The position numbers and the translations under genes were made by a program. From NCBI GenBank assembly GCA_037444075.1, contig JBBIND010000033.1:1-41668 (forward strand): a stretch of 41,668 bases of DNA. Reading direction: 5' to 3'. The notes below the pieces were generated by a model that was not told the origin of the DNA, did not search any database, and was given only the letters and a program-made list of their open reading frames with translations. Below, piece after piece: positions 26,609 through 33,686 of the stretch. Source of the stretch: JBBIND01 sp037444075 (GTDB taxonomy: Bacteria; Acidobacteriota; Terriglobia; Bryobacterales; Bryobacteraceae). Numbering within the stretch: the first letter of the stretch is position 1; every line of letters starts with the position of its first letter.

Positions 26609-27019
26609 ATGCGTTCAAAGCGTTTAGGGAGGTTTCTCAGGCTGGCCTGGCTATCCCTTTTGCCGGTTCTGTTGAGCCAGGCCCAGGAACTCACACTGGC
26701 TCAGCAAGCCATAGCGGACGCAGTGGAAAAACGGCTGCTGGCCCCGTGCTGCTGGAATGAAACCGTAGCCGAGCACCGCAGTGATGAAGCGCTGGCCATC
26801 CGTGTCGAAGCCGCGAAACTGGCCGCCGCGGGCCGGAGCGAAGCCCAAATCCTGGAGACCTTCAAGGAACGTTACGGGATGCGGATTCTGACGGAACCGG
26901 ATGACGTGCGTTGGTGGTGGATGAACCTCGTGCCGGTGCTTGCCCTGCTCGCAGGCCTGGCGCTGGTGGTCATTGTGCTGCGGAGGCTGCTCAGGCGGCG
27001 TCCGTCATCATCTCCTTGA
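26609..27019 (+). CDS. CcmH/NrfF-like protein with a vicinal Cys-Cys motif
   Basis: A 136-residue protein: signal peptide (1 to about 25), a three-helix CcmH-like domain (about 28-95), and a C-terminal transmembrane helix (104-125) with a basic cytoplasmic tail. The pattern AIADAVEKRLLAPCCWNETVAEH, then helix, GRSEAQILETFKERYG, follows CcmH/CycL/NrfF, in which LRCxxC binds apocytochrome c thiols. Here the expected CxxC is replaced by adjacent cysteines (Cys47-Cys48 in PCCW). GGAAAGGT, 6 nt before the ATG at 26609, supports the start. No other cytochrome c maturation gene is nearby, so it is an orphan. Family membership is fairly clear; the job is uncertain. Confidence 0.8.
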   Translation: MRSKRLGRFLRLAWLSLLPVLLSQAQELTLAQQAIADAVEKRLLAPCCWNETVAEHRSDEALAIRVEAAKLAAAGRSEAQILETFKERYGMRILTEPDDVRWWWMNLVPVLALLAGLALVVIVLRRLLRRRPSSSP

Positions 27020-27371
27020 TCACCTGTTCCACTTCGCGCGCCACCGGATCCAGTTCAGGGTTTTCGAACATTTGCAGCATCACCGTCGGCAGGATGGTGG
27101 CCAGGCGGTACTCATCGCCGGCGCGATAAACCGAGATTCTGCACGGCAGAGCCGTGGAAATGGCGCCGTTGGTCTCCAGCACCTTCTTGGCCTGGTGCGG
27201 GTTGCAGACCTCGTAGATCATGCATTCCCCTTCGAAGTCCACGCCCTTGTTCTGCATGGTTTCTTTCAAGTTGTGAATGGTGATGATGCCGAACTGGTGA
27301 CGCGCGGCAGAATCGTGCAACGCGGCATCGATCTGGTCCAGAGTTTTGGTGGACGGTACTTCGAAAATCAT
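26991..27371 (-). CDS. DUF302 domain protein
   Basis: A 126-residue protein consisting of one DUF302 domain. Typical features are the opening strand MIFEVPSTKTLDQI, the helix and strand IITIHNLKETMQNKGV, the conserved YEVCNPHQAKKVLE segment, and LPCRISVYRAGDEYRLATILPT. The family has no assigned function; two Cys residues (in EVCNP and LPCRI) are commonly conserved. No signal peptide is seen. AGGAG, 5-6 nt before the ATG at 27371, fixes the start over one seven codons upstream. Its 3' end overlaps that of the convergent CcmH-like gene by 29 nt. Confidence 0.88.
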   Translation of the reverse strand: MIFEVPSTKTLDQIDAALHDSAARHQFGIITIHNLKETMQNKGVDFEGECMIYEVCNPHQAKKVLETNGAISTALPCRISVYRAGDEYRLATILPTVMLQMFENPELDPVAREVEQVIKEMMTDAA

Positions 27372-27483
27372 GACGTCTCCTCTCTTCTTCATAGATGCTA
27401 CAGGAGCCGGATGCGTGGCAACGCCTAATCCAGCGTCACGGGCGGATTGCTAGTAGAATGTGGGGCGGAAGGAGGATGCCACC

Positions 27484-27870
27484 ATGGAAACTCACGTACG
27501 CATTTTGGGCATCCTGAATCTCGTTCTGGGGGGATTGGGCACGCTCGGTGCACTGGCAGTCCTTGTGCTGTTCGGCGGGATCGCCGGATTTGTGGGCGTG
27601 ACGGGCGGAATGCACGAGGCCGCAAGGATAGCTGCGCCCATCCTGGGTTTCATCGGCGTGGTTCTCACGTTCCTCATTCTGGCGCTGTCGTTGCCATGCC
27701 TGATTGTGGGCTACGGTTTGTTGAACTACCGCCCGTGGGCGCGGCTGATTGGCATTGTGGTTTCAGCCCTCAACATCCTGAACGTGCCCTTGGGAACGGC
27801 TTTGGGCGTTTACGGGCTTTGGGTGCTGCTGAACCCGGAAACCGAGCGTCTGTTTAATATCCGGAGATAA
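27484..27870 (+). CDS. Small integral membrane protein, unknown function
   Basis: A 128-residue very hydrophobic protein with about four predicted transmembrane segments: around residues 7-25, 27-42, 50-78 and 87-112. The short loop LLNYRPWARL between the last segments resembles small acidobacterial membrane proteins without assigned function. No catalytic motif is visible. AAGGAGG lies 8 nt before the ATG at 27484 and decides the start. A possible 22-residue open frame with a ribosome binding site follows 32 nt after its stop and could be co-transcribed. Confidence 0.8.
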   Translation: METHVRILGILNLVLGGLGTLGALAVLVLFGGIAGFVGVTGGMHEAARIAAPILGFIGVVLTFLILALSLPCLIVGYGLLNYRPWARLIGIVVSALNILNVPLGTALGVYGLWVLLNPETERLFNIRR

Positions 27871-27902
27871 GCTGGACTTTCGCGACCTGCTAGGATTGAG
27901 AT

Positions 27903-27971
27903 ATGGAGTTCTTGTGGATTGCGGTCGGGTTGGCGGTCTGGCTGATCGTCAGCCGGTTCACAGGTGGTTGA
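27903..27971 (+). CDS. Possible 22-residue membrane microprotein
   Basis: An open frame from ATG at 27903 to TGA at 27969-27971 encodes MEFLWIAVGLAVWLIVSRFT followed by two Gly. About 17 residues form one hydrophobic helix with a basic Arg near the end, a common microprotein layout. AGGA precedes the ATG by 7-9 nt. It follows a membrane protein gene on the same strand by 32 nt and is followed by a strong GC hairpin. Such a short frame can occur by chance, so conservation of the peptide is needed to accept it. Confidence 0.4.
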   Translation: MEFLWIAVGLAVWLIVSRFTGG

Positions 27972-27983
27972 GGACCGTCCAGG

Positions 27984-28000
27984 CCCGGTCGGGGACCGGG
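27984..28000. terminator. Strong GC hairpin between the membrane gene and purF
   Basis: CCCGGTC-GGG-GACCGGG is a perfect 7-bp stem with a 3-nt loop. It lies 12 nt after the stop of the possible microprotein and 72 nt from the 3' end of the convergent purF gene. No T-run follows on either strand, so it may be a hairpin that helps rho-dependent termination or stabilises transcript ends. Confidence 0.4.
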
Positions 28001-28071
28001 ATCATCCTGCGACACCAGCAGCAAATAACCTGTTCTCTACAATTGGTCTTGCTTAGCGGCAGAGCGCAGCC

Positions 28072-29493
28072 TCACAGGGGACGCCTGCGCGAAGCCGGCA
28101 GTCTCTCCAGATCCACCAATTCCGTGGGATAGGCGCCGGTGTAACAGGCGTAGCAGTATTCACCGCGTTCGGCGTCCCCCACTGCCTGACGGAGAGCCTC
28201 CAGGCTCAGGTAGCCGAGCGAATCCGCTTCCACGAACTTGCGGATCTCCTCCACGGTATGGGTGGAGGCGATAAGCTCTTTCTTATCAGGAGTATCCACT
28301 CCGTAGTAGCAGGGCGAGACGGTGGGAGGGCAGGATATTCGCAGATGCACTTCGCGCGCCCCCGCGTTGCGCACCATCCGCACGATCTTGCGGCTGGTGG
28401 TGCCGCGGACAATGGAATCGTCCACCAGCACCACCCGCTTGCCTTCGAGCAGGTTTCGAACGGGATTCAACTTCAACTTGACGCCGAAATCGCGGATCGC
28501 CTGAGACGGCTCGATGAACGTCCGCCCCACGTAGTGGTTGCGGATGAGGCCATGGCGGAAAGGCAGCCCTGACTCCGCTGCGTAGCCGAGGGCCGCGGCG
28601 ACCCCGGAGTCCGGCACGGGAACCACGATGTCTGCATCCGCGGGGCACTCCCGCGCCAGTAAGCGCCCGAGCATTTCGCGGGACTGCTGCACCGGGCGCC
28701 CGAACACATACGAATCCGGGCGCGCGAAGTAGACATGCTCGAAGACGCAGTGCGCGCGGGGGCGTATTGGTGTATAGCGCTCACGGCGCAAGCCGTCCGG
28801 TCCCGCCACGATCATTTCGCCCGGCTCGACTTCGCTCAGGTACACAGCCTCGATAAGATCGAACACGCAGGTTTCCGAGGCAAACGCGTAACAGGTGCGG
28901 CCGTGCGCCATTTCCATTTGGCCGAGTGAAAGCGGCCTGAAGCCGTGCGGGTCGCGGGCCACGATGACACAATCACCGGAGAGAAACACGAGTGAGAATG
29001 CGCCGTCCAGCTGAAGCAGCGCCTCGCGCAGAGCCCCCGCGAGCTCCGGTTCCCGAGAGCGCGCCACCAGGTGGAGGACGACTTCCGTGTCGCTCGACGA
29101 CTGGAAGATAGAGCCCTCGCGTTCCAACGCCCGGCGCAGCGAGCCGGCGTTAGTGATGTTCCCGTTATGGGCCACCGCCAACTGCCCGCGATTGCAGACG
29201 ACGCTGAGAGGCTGCGCGTTGCCCAAGGCTGTGTCACCGGCTGTCGAGTAGCGCGTGTGGCCGATGGCCATTTCTCCGGTCAGCTTGCCGACCGCCTCCG
29301 GCGAAAAGACGTCGGCCACGTGCCCCATGTCCCGGTGGCAGACGATTGAACCCCGGTCCGCGCTGGCAATGCCGGCGCTTTCCTGGCCCCTGTGCTGGAG
29401 CGCATAGAGTCCCAGGTAGGCCAGGTTAGCGGCCTCAGGATGTCCGTGGATAGCCACCACGCCGCATTCTTCGCGGAACTTGTCGGCCATCAT
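28072..29493 (-). CDS. purF: Amidophosphoribosyltransferase
   Basis: A 473-residue first-committed-step enzyme of purine synthesis, converting PRPP and glutamine to 5-phosphoribosylamine. It has a short propeptide with the nucleophile Cys10 (FREEC-GVVAIHGH) exposed by processing, as in the Bacillus subtilis type. Four Cys in the expected places (HCVFEHVYF, RISCPPTV, and YCYACYTG) match the ligands of a 4Fe-4S cluster. The PRPP loop is VVLVDDSIVRGTTS. It follows purL with no gap (TAG immediately precedes ATGATG); AAAGGG just upstream favours the second ATG (29490) as the true start. It is the last gene of purQ-purL-purF. Confidence 0.97.
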   Translation of the reverse strand: MMADKFREECGVVAIHGHPEAANLAYLGLYALQHRGQESAGIASADRGSIVCHRDMGHVADVFSPEAVGKLTGEMAIGHTRYSTAGDTALGNAQPLSVVCNRGQLAVAHNGNITNAGSLRRALEREGSIFQSSSDTEVVLHLVARSREPELAGALREALLQLDGAFSLVFLSGDCVIVARDPHGFRPLSLGQMEMAHGRTCYAFASETCVFDLIEAVYLSEVEPGEMIVAGPDGLRRERYTPIRPRAHCVFEHVYFARPDSYVFGRPVQQSREMLGRLLARECPADADIVVPVPDSGVAAALGYAAESGLPFRHGLIRNHYVGRTFIEPSQAIRDFGVKLKLNPVRNLLEGKRVVLVDDSIVRGTTSRKIVRMVRNAGAREVHLRISCPPTVSPCYYGVDTPDKKELIASTHTVEEIRKFVEADSLGYLSLEALRQAVGDAERGEYCYACYTGAYPTELVDLERLPASRRRPL

Positions 29494-31710
29494 CTACCCT
29501 TTTAGCATCTGCTCCAATGCCGTCGCCCACCGCTCTCGAAGAGGCGCCACGGGCGTATCCACGAGCAACCGCTCTCCGTTGCGGATGCTCAGCCGGCCGG
29601 GCTGCGTGACACCGATTTCAACCGCCTCGACGCCGTTACTTGAGGCAATGCGGCGAACGTCTTCGGGCCGCCCGGTCGAAACCAGAATCCGGGACGGGCC
29701 TTCGTGGAACAGCAAATACTCATCCCGCAGATCGGAATCCAGCACGATCTCGGCCCCTATTTCATTCTCGCCGAAGCAGGCTTCAGCCAGGGCGACTGCC
29801 AATCCTCCCTCTCCGACGTCGTGCGTGGAAGCCGCCAACCCGGACGAGATCACCTCCCGCACGGCCGTTTGCACCCGCTTTTCGGCGGCCATGTCGAGAG
29901 CCGGTGGGAGACCCCAACTCGAGCCGAGAATGACGGCGGCATACTGCGTTCCGCCAAATCGCACCGGTTCAACTGACCCTACACCGCCCAACAGCATCAC
30001 GGTGAGGCCGGCGGCGGGGAAAGCGAGCGGAGGAGGCTGCCGGGTTTCCATCAGGCCCACGATGCCTAGCACCGGGGATGGCTTCACGGGCTCCCCAAGC
30101 GTCTCGTTATAGAGGCTTACGTTGCCCCCCGTGATGGGGGTCTCGAAGAAGGCGCAGGCTTCCGCCATGCCCTCGATGGCCTCCACAATCTGCGCCATGA
30201 TCTCCGGGCGCTCCGGATTGCCGAAGTTCAGGTTGTTGGTCGCCGCGACCGGCAACGCCCCCACCGTGGACAGGTTACGGCAACATTCGGCCACCATCAG
30301 CCGCGTTCCTTCCCGGGGCGACAGGTGGCAGTAACGTCCGTTGCCATCGAGCGACATGGCCACCGACGTGCCGGTTTCCTTGATTCTCACCACGGCTGCG
30401 TCCGAACCGGGTCCCAGCACGGTGTTGGTGCGGACCATGTAGTCGTACTGTTCCCAGATCCAGCTCTTGGAACACAGGTCGGCGCTGCCCAGCAGTTTCT
30501 CAAGATCCGCCTGCAAGGAAGCGGATTGGAACTCCGGCGCTTCCATGGGCGCTGTGCGATACGGCGTCGTGTGAGGACGGTCGTAGAGCGGCGCTTCGGA
30601 AGCCAGAGCGTGGTTGGGAATCTCGGCCACCACTTCGCCGTGGTCTTTCACGCGCAGCATGCCGTCGCCGGTGACGACGCCGATGGTGGAGGCATCCAGT
30701 CCCCACTTGTGGAAGACCTCGAAGACCTCCTGCTCGCGGCCCCTTTCCGCCACCAGCAGCATTCGTTCCTGCGATTCCGAGAGCATGATCTCATACGGGT
30801 TCATGCCGGATTCGCGCTGCGGCACGTGCATCAGGTCGATCTCGACGCCGGTTCCCGCGCGGCTGCCCATCTCGCAGGTGGAGCAGGTCAGCCCGGCGGC
30901 GCCCATGTCCTGGATGCCCACGATGGCTCCGGTGCGCATGGCCTCCAGGCACGCTTCGAGCAGCAGTTTTTCCAGGAAAGGATCGCCCACCTGAACGTTG
31001 GGGCGCTTCTGCTTGGACTCCTCGGTGAACTCCGCCGAGGCCATGGATGCTCCGTGGATGCCGTCGCGGCCGGTTTTGGCGCCAACGTAGATCACCGGGT
31101 TGCCAACGCCGGACGCCTTGCCGTAGAACACGTCCTCGTGCCGGAAGACGCCGAGCGCGAAAACGTTCACGAGCGGATTGCCGTTGTAGGACGAATCGAA
31201 GACGCACTCGCCGCCCACCGTGGGGACACCGAAACAATTGCCGTAGTGCGCAATGCCGCTGACAACGCCTTCCAGAATCCGCCGGTTCCGCGCACCGGCG
31301 CGGGGATCGTCGAGCGGGCCGAAACGCAGAGCGTCCATCACAGCGATGGGCCGGGCGCCCATGGTGAAGATGTCGCGCAGGATGCCGCCCACTCCCGTGG
31401 CGGCGCCCTGAAACGGCTCGATGAAACTGGGGTGGTTGTGCGACTCGATCTTGAAGGCAATGGCCCAGCCGCCGCCGATGTCGATGATGCCCGCGTTTTC
31501 GCCCGGCCCCTGCAGCACGCGCGGGCTTTCCGTGGGAAGTTTGCGGAGGTGCAACCGGCTGCTTTTGTAGGAGCAGTGCTCGCTCCACATCACGCTGAAA
31601 ATCCCCAGTTCGGTGTGGGTGGGCTCGCGTCCCAGCAACTCGACGATGCGCTCATACTCGCCCGTCGTAAGTTGATGCGCGGCGATAACTTCCGGGGTGA
31701 TGGCGCTCAT
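29494..31710 (-). CDS. purL: Phosphoribosylformylglycinamidine synthase, small-type subunit PurL
   Basis: A 738-residue protein of the small PurL type that works with PurQ and PurS to convert FGAR to FGAM using ATP and glutamine-derived ammonia. Landmarks: the N-terminal FSVMWSEHCSYKSSR segment, IESHNHPSFIEPF, the DMGAAGLTCSTCEMG stretch, VGLMETRQPPP and GEGGLAVALAEACFGE. Length and motif order fit PurL of Bacillus-type systems, unlike the fused 1300-residue enzyme of enteric bacteria. Its start overlaps purQ by 4 nt (ATGA at 31710-31707), and purF follows directly, so translation is coupled. Confidence 0.97.
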   Translation of the reverse strand: MSAITPEVIAAHQLTTGEYERIVELLGREPTHTELGIFSVMWSEHCSYKSSRLHLRKLPTESPRVLQGPGENAGIIDIGGGWAIAFKIESHNHPSFIEPFQGAATGVGGILRDIFTMGARPIAVMDALRFGPLDDPRAGARNRRILEGVVSGIAHYGNCFGVPTVGGECVFDSSYNGNPLVNVFALGVFRHEDVFYGKASGVGNPVIYVGAKTGRDGIHGASMASAEFTEESKQKRPNVQVGDPFLEKLLLEACLEAMRTGAIVGIQDMGAAGLTCSTCEMGSRAGTGVEIDLMHVPQRESGMNPYEIMLSESQERMLLVAERGREQEVFEVFHKWGLDASTIGVVTGDGMLRVKDHGEVVAEIPNHALASEAPLYDRPHTTPYRTAPMEAPEFQSASLQADLEKLLGSADLCSKSWIWEQYDYMVRTNTVLGPGSDAAVVRIKETGTSVAMSLDGNGRYCHLSPREGTRLMVAECCRNLSTVGALPVAATNNLNFGNPERPEIMAQIVEAIEGMAEACAFFETPITGGNVSLYNETLGEPVKPSPVLGIVGLMETRQPPPLAFPAAGLTVMLLGGVGSVEPVRFGGTQYAAVILGSSWGLPPALDMAAEKRVQTAVREVISSGLAASTHDVGEGGLAVALAEACFGENEIGAEIVLDSDLRDEYLLFHEGPSRILVSTGRPEDVRRIASSNGVEAVEIGVTQPGRLSIRNGERLLVDTPVAPLRERWATALEQMLKG

Positions 31711-32378
31711 CGCGGCACCGCCAACGCCGCGGCCATCGACTGGAAGACCACGATTCCATCGGTGGAGCCCATCAACGGTTCCGTGGCCCGTTCCGGGTGA
31801 GGCATCATGCCCATCACGTTGCGTTCCCGGTTCAGAATGCCGGCGATGTCGCGGAGCGAGCCGTTCGGGTTATCCACGTAGCGGAACAGCACGCGGTCTT
31901 CGGCCTCCAATTCGTCGAGCGTGCGCTCGTCCGCGTAGTAGCAGCCTTCGCCGTGCGCAATTGGAATCCGCAACAGCGCTCCCTGTTCTCCGGAGCAGGT
32001 GAAGGGCGATTGCGTGGTTTCCAGCCTGAGCGTCACCTGCCTGCAGATGAACTTCAGCTTGCGGTTCATGATCAGCGCGCCGGGCAGCAACCCGGACTCG
32101 ACCAGGATTTGAAACCCGTTGCACACCCCCACCACCAGGCCGCCCTCGGAAGCGAACCGTTTGATGGCGGGCAGCACCCTCGAGAATTTGGCGATCGCTC
32201 CGCAACGCAGATAATCGCCGTAGGAAAAACCGCCGGGCAGGATCACCGCGTCAACGTCGCCCAGACCAGGCGCATCGTGCCAGATAAACTCAGCCTTGTG
32301 TCCGAGGTTCGCGCTGATGGCGTACCAGGCGTCGTGATCACAGTTACTGCCAGGGAAGACTATCACGCCGACTTTCAT
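31707..32378 (-). CDS. purQ: Phosphoribosylformylglycinamidine synthase, glutaminase subunit PurQ
   Basis: A 223-residue class I glutamine amidotransferase that supplies ammonia to PurL. The nucleophile Cys is in GVCNGFQIL, and the His-Glu pair in MMPHPERA. The opening KVGVIVFPGSNCDHD and ILPGGFSYGDYLRCGAIA are diagnostic of PurQ. It is the first gene of the purQ-purL-purF cluster. No clear Shine-Dalgarno precedes its ATG. The third subunit, PurS, normally about 80 residues and encoded just upstream, is not present here. Confidence 0.96.
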   Translation of the reverse strand: MKVGVIVFPGSNCDHDAWYAISANLGHKAEFIWHDAPGLGDVDAVILPGGFSYGDYLRCGAIAKFSRVLPAIKRFASEGGLVVGVCNGFQILVESGLLPGALIMNRKLKFICRQVTLRLETTQSPFTCSGEQGALLRIPIAHGEGCYYADERTLDELEAEDRVLFRYVDNPNGSLRDIAGILNRERNVMGMMPHPERATEPLMGSTDGIVVFQSMAAALAVPR

Positions 32379-32456
32379 GAGGAGACACCAGTTTAGCAGA
32401 CCGCATACTGCCAGCCCGTGCTGGGAGTAGGACCGGGATCGTGAAGACGAAAGGAA

Positions 32457-32699
32457 TCAGCCCGCGGTGGCGGGAGCGGTCTTTGCCTTGGTCTTGCGAG
32501 CACGCGTGGCGCGCGTGGCGGGCGGCTGACGGTCACTCTTCTTCAGGTTGGGCAGAACGATGGGAGCCACAAACTTCTTTTCGCCGTGGTCGTCAAACTT
32601 GATCACGACATACTCTTCGTTGCAGGAAAGCACAGTACCCAGCCCGAACCTGAAGTGCTCTACTTGTGCTCCTTGAGCAAACGCCGGCTTGTTGGCCAT
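32457..32699 (-). CDS. PcrA/UvrD C-terminal-tail-like small protein (DUF3553-like)
   Basis: An 80-residue protein. Residues about 8-50 (GAQVEHFRFGLGTVLSC, YVVIKFDDHGEKKFVAPIVLPNL) match the small Tudor-like beta-barrel found at the C-terminus of PcrA/UvrD helicases and in DUF3553 proteins. The last 30 residues are a basic Ala/Thr/Lys/Arg-rich tail (RATRARKTKAKT). In PcrA the domain contacts RNA polymerase; a free copy could bind polymerase or nucleic acid, but that is inference. AGAGG about 10 nt before the ATG supports the start. It lies upstream of purQ with a 78-bp gap. It is not PurS, which has a different sequence. Confidence 0.8.
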   Translation of the reverse strand: MANKPAFAQGAQVEHFRFGLGTVLSCNEEYVVIKFDDHGEKKFVAPIVLPNLKKSDRQPPATRATRARKTKAKTAPATAG

Positions 32700-32744
32700 T
32701 TATTGGGAACCTCTTGACAACCAGGATACCAAACCGGGGCTAAG

Positions 32745-32757
32745 TTTGTCGAACAAA
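32745..32757. promoter_or_regulatory. Inverted repeat in a divergent promoter region
   Basis: TTTGT-CGA-ACAAA (5-bp arms, 3-nt spacer) lies in the 86-bp gap between the divergent starts of the DUF3553-like gene (32699) and the sugar isomerase gene (32786). Its central position is suitable for an operator acting on either gene. No convincing -10 element was found beside it. Confidence 0.3.
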
Positions 32758-32785
32758 GGGGGTTTTGACATAAAATCGGGAAGTG

Positions 32786-33673
32786 ATGAAGACCATACTA
32801 CACTCGGTTAGCTACGGCGGCGTCTGGCCAGGGCAGGCGCAACTCACCTTAGAGGACTTCCTTTCGAAGGCAGCCGGGCTGGGCTTTGACGGCGTGATGC
32901 TGATGGCCAAGCGCCCCCACCTGTCGGTGCTGGACTACGACGCCGCGCGCTGCGCCCGCCTGCGGGAGACCATCGAACAGAAGGGACTACGGTGCGCCGT
33001 CATCGCCGGCTACAACAATTTCAGCGCGGACCTCGAACATGGCGATGTGCCGCACCGGGAGATTCAGATCCAACACATTACGGAGTTGGCCAGGATGGCC
33101 TCGTATCTGGGCGCTGGGGTGGTCCGTATCTTCACAGCCTACGGGCATCCGGCGGCGGGCTACGCACACCTCTGGCAGATGGTTGTGGATGCCGTGCGGG
33201 AATGCGCTCGCCGCGCCGCCGAATTCGGAGTTACCATCGGGGTCCAGAACCACCACGATCTGGCCGCCGACTATCGCAGCCTGGCCGACTTCATTGAGGC
33301 CATAGGCGAACCGAATTGCAGGGCCATCTTCGACGCCTGGGCGCCCGCGCTGCACCAGGCCGACCTGCTGGAGGCCGCCCGCTGCATGGCGCCCATCACG
33401 TGCCACACCACCGCCGCCGATTACCAGCTCCGCCCACGCTTCCAGTACCAACCCCCGCTGGTCAACTACACCGAGCAAACTGCCTGGGTCCAGGCTGTCC
33501 CGATGGGGGAAGGGTTCATCGACTACGCCGGTTTCTTGGCCGTCATGCGCGCCGGGGGCTACTCCGGCGGCATTGCCTACGAGATGTGCTCACCTCTGCT
33601 CGGAGGCGGCACTATCGAGAACCTTGACCGGTACGCGAACCGTTTTCTGGAGTACGTGCGAGGGCTGGACTGA
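32786..33673 (+). CDS. Sugar phosphate isomerase/epimerase family protein
   Basis: A 295-residue xylose-isomerase-like TIM barrel. The N-terminal KTILHSVSYGGVWPGQ and LEDFLSKAAGLGFDGVMLM segments, the central VTIGVQNHHDLAAD where the usual EnH motif appears as QNHHD, AIFDAWAP and GIAYEMCSPLLGGG fit the family. The replacement of the usual metal Glu by Gln at QNHH is worth noting but may be a subfamily trait. It is distinct from the isomerase at 5.6 kb. The start is the ATG at 32786, with GTG just before it as an alternative. It ends 13 nt from the convergent sensor-like gene. Substrate unknown. Confidence 0.86.
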   Translation: MKTILHSVSYGGVWPGQAQLTLEDFLSKAAGLGFDGVMLMAKRPHLSVLDYDAARCARLRETIEQKGLRCAVIAGYNNFSADLEHGDVPHREIQIQHITELARMASYLGAGVVRIFTAYGHPAAGYAHLWQMVVDAVRECARRAAEFGVTIGVQNHHDLAADYRSLADFIEAIGEPNCRAIFDAWAPALHQADLLEAARCMAPITCHTTAADYQLRPRFQYQPPLVNYTEQTAWVQAVPMGEGFIDYAGFLAVMRAGGYSGGIAYEMCSPLLGGGTIENLDRYANRFLEYVRGLD

Positions 33674-33686
33674 GTTATCCGGGTCG

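Noticed and set aside
30325..31800. Plus-strand open frame of 491 codons opposite purL and purQ
   Set aside because: No recognisable domain and His/Ala/Gly-rich composition; purL on the other strand is certain.
32457..32699. The 80-residue gene next to purQ as PurS
   Set aside because: Length fits, but the sequence matches the PcrA C-terminal type and has a basic tail, not the PurS pattern.
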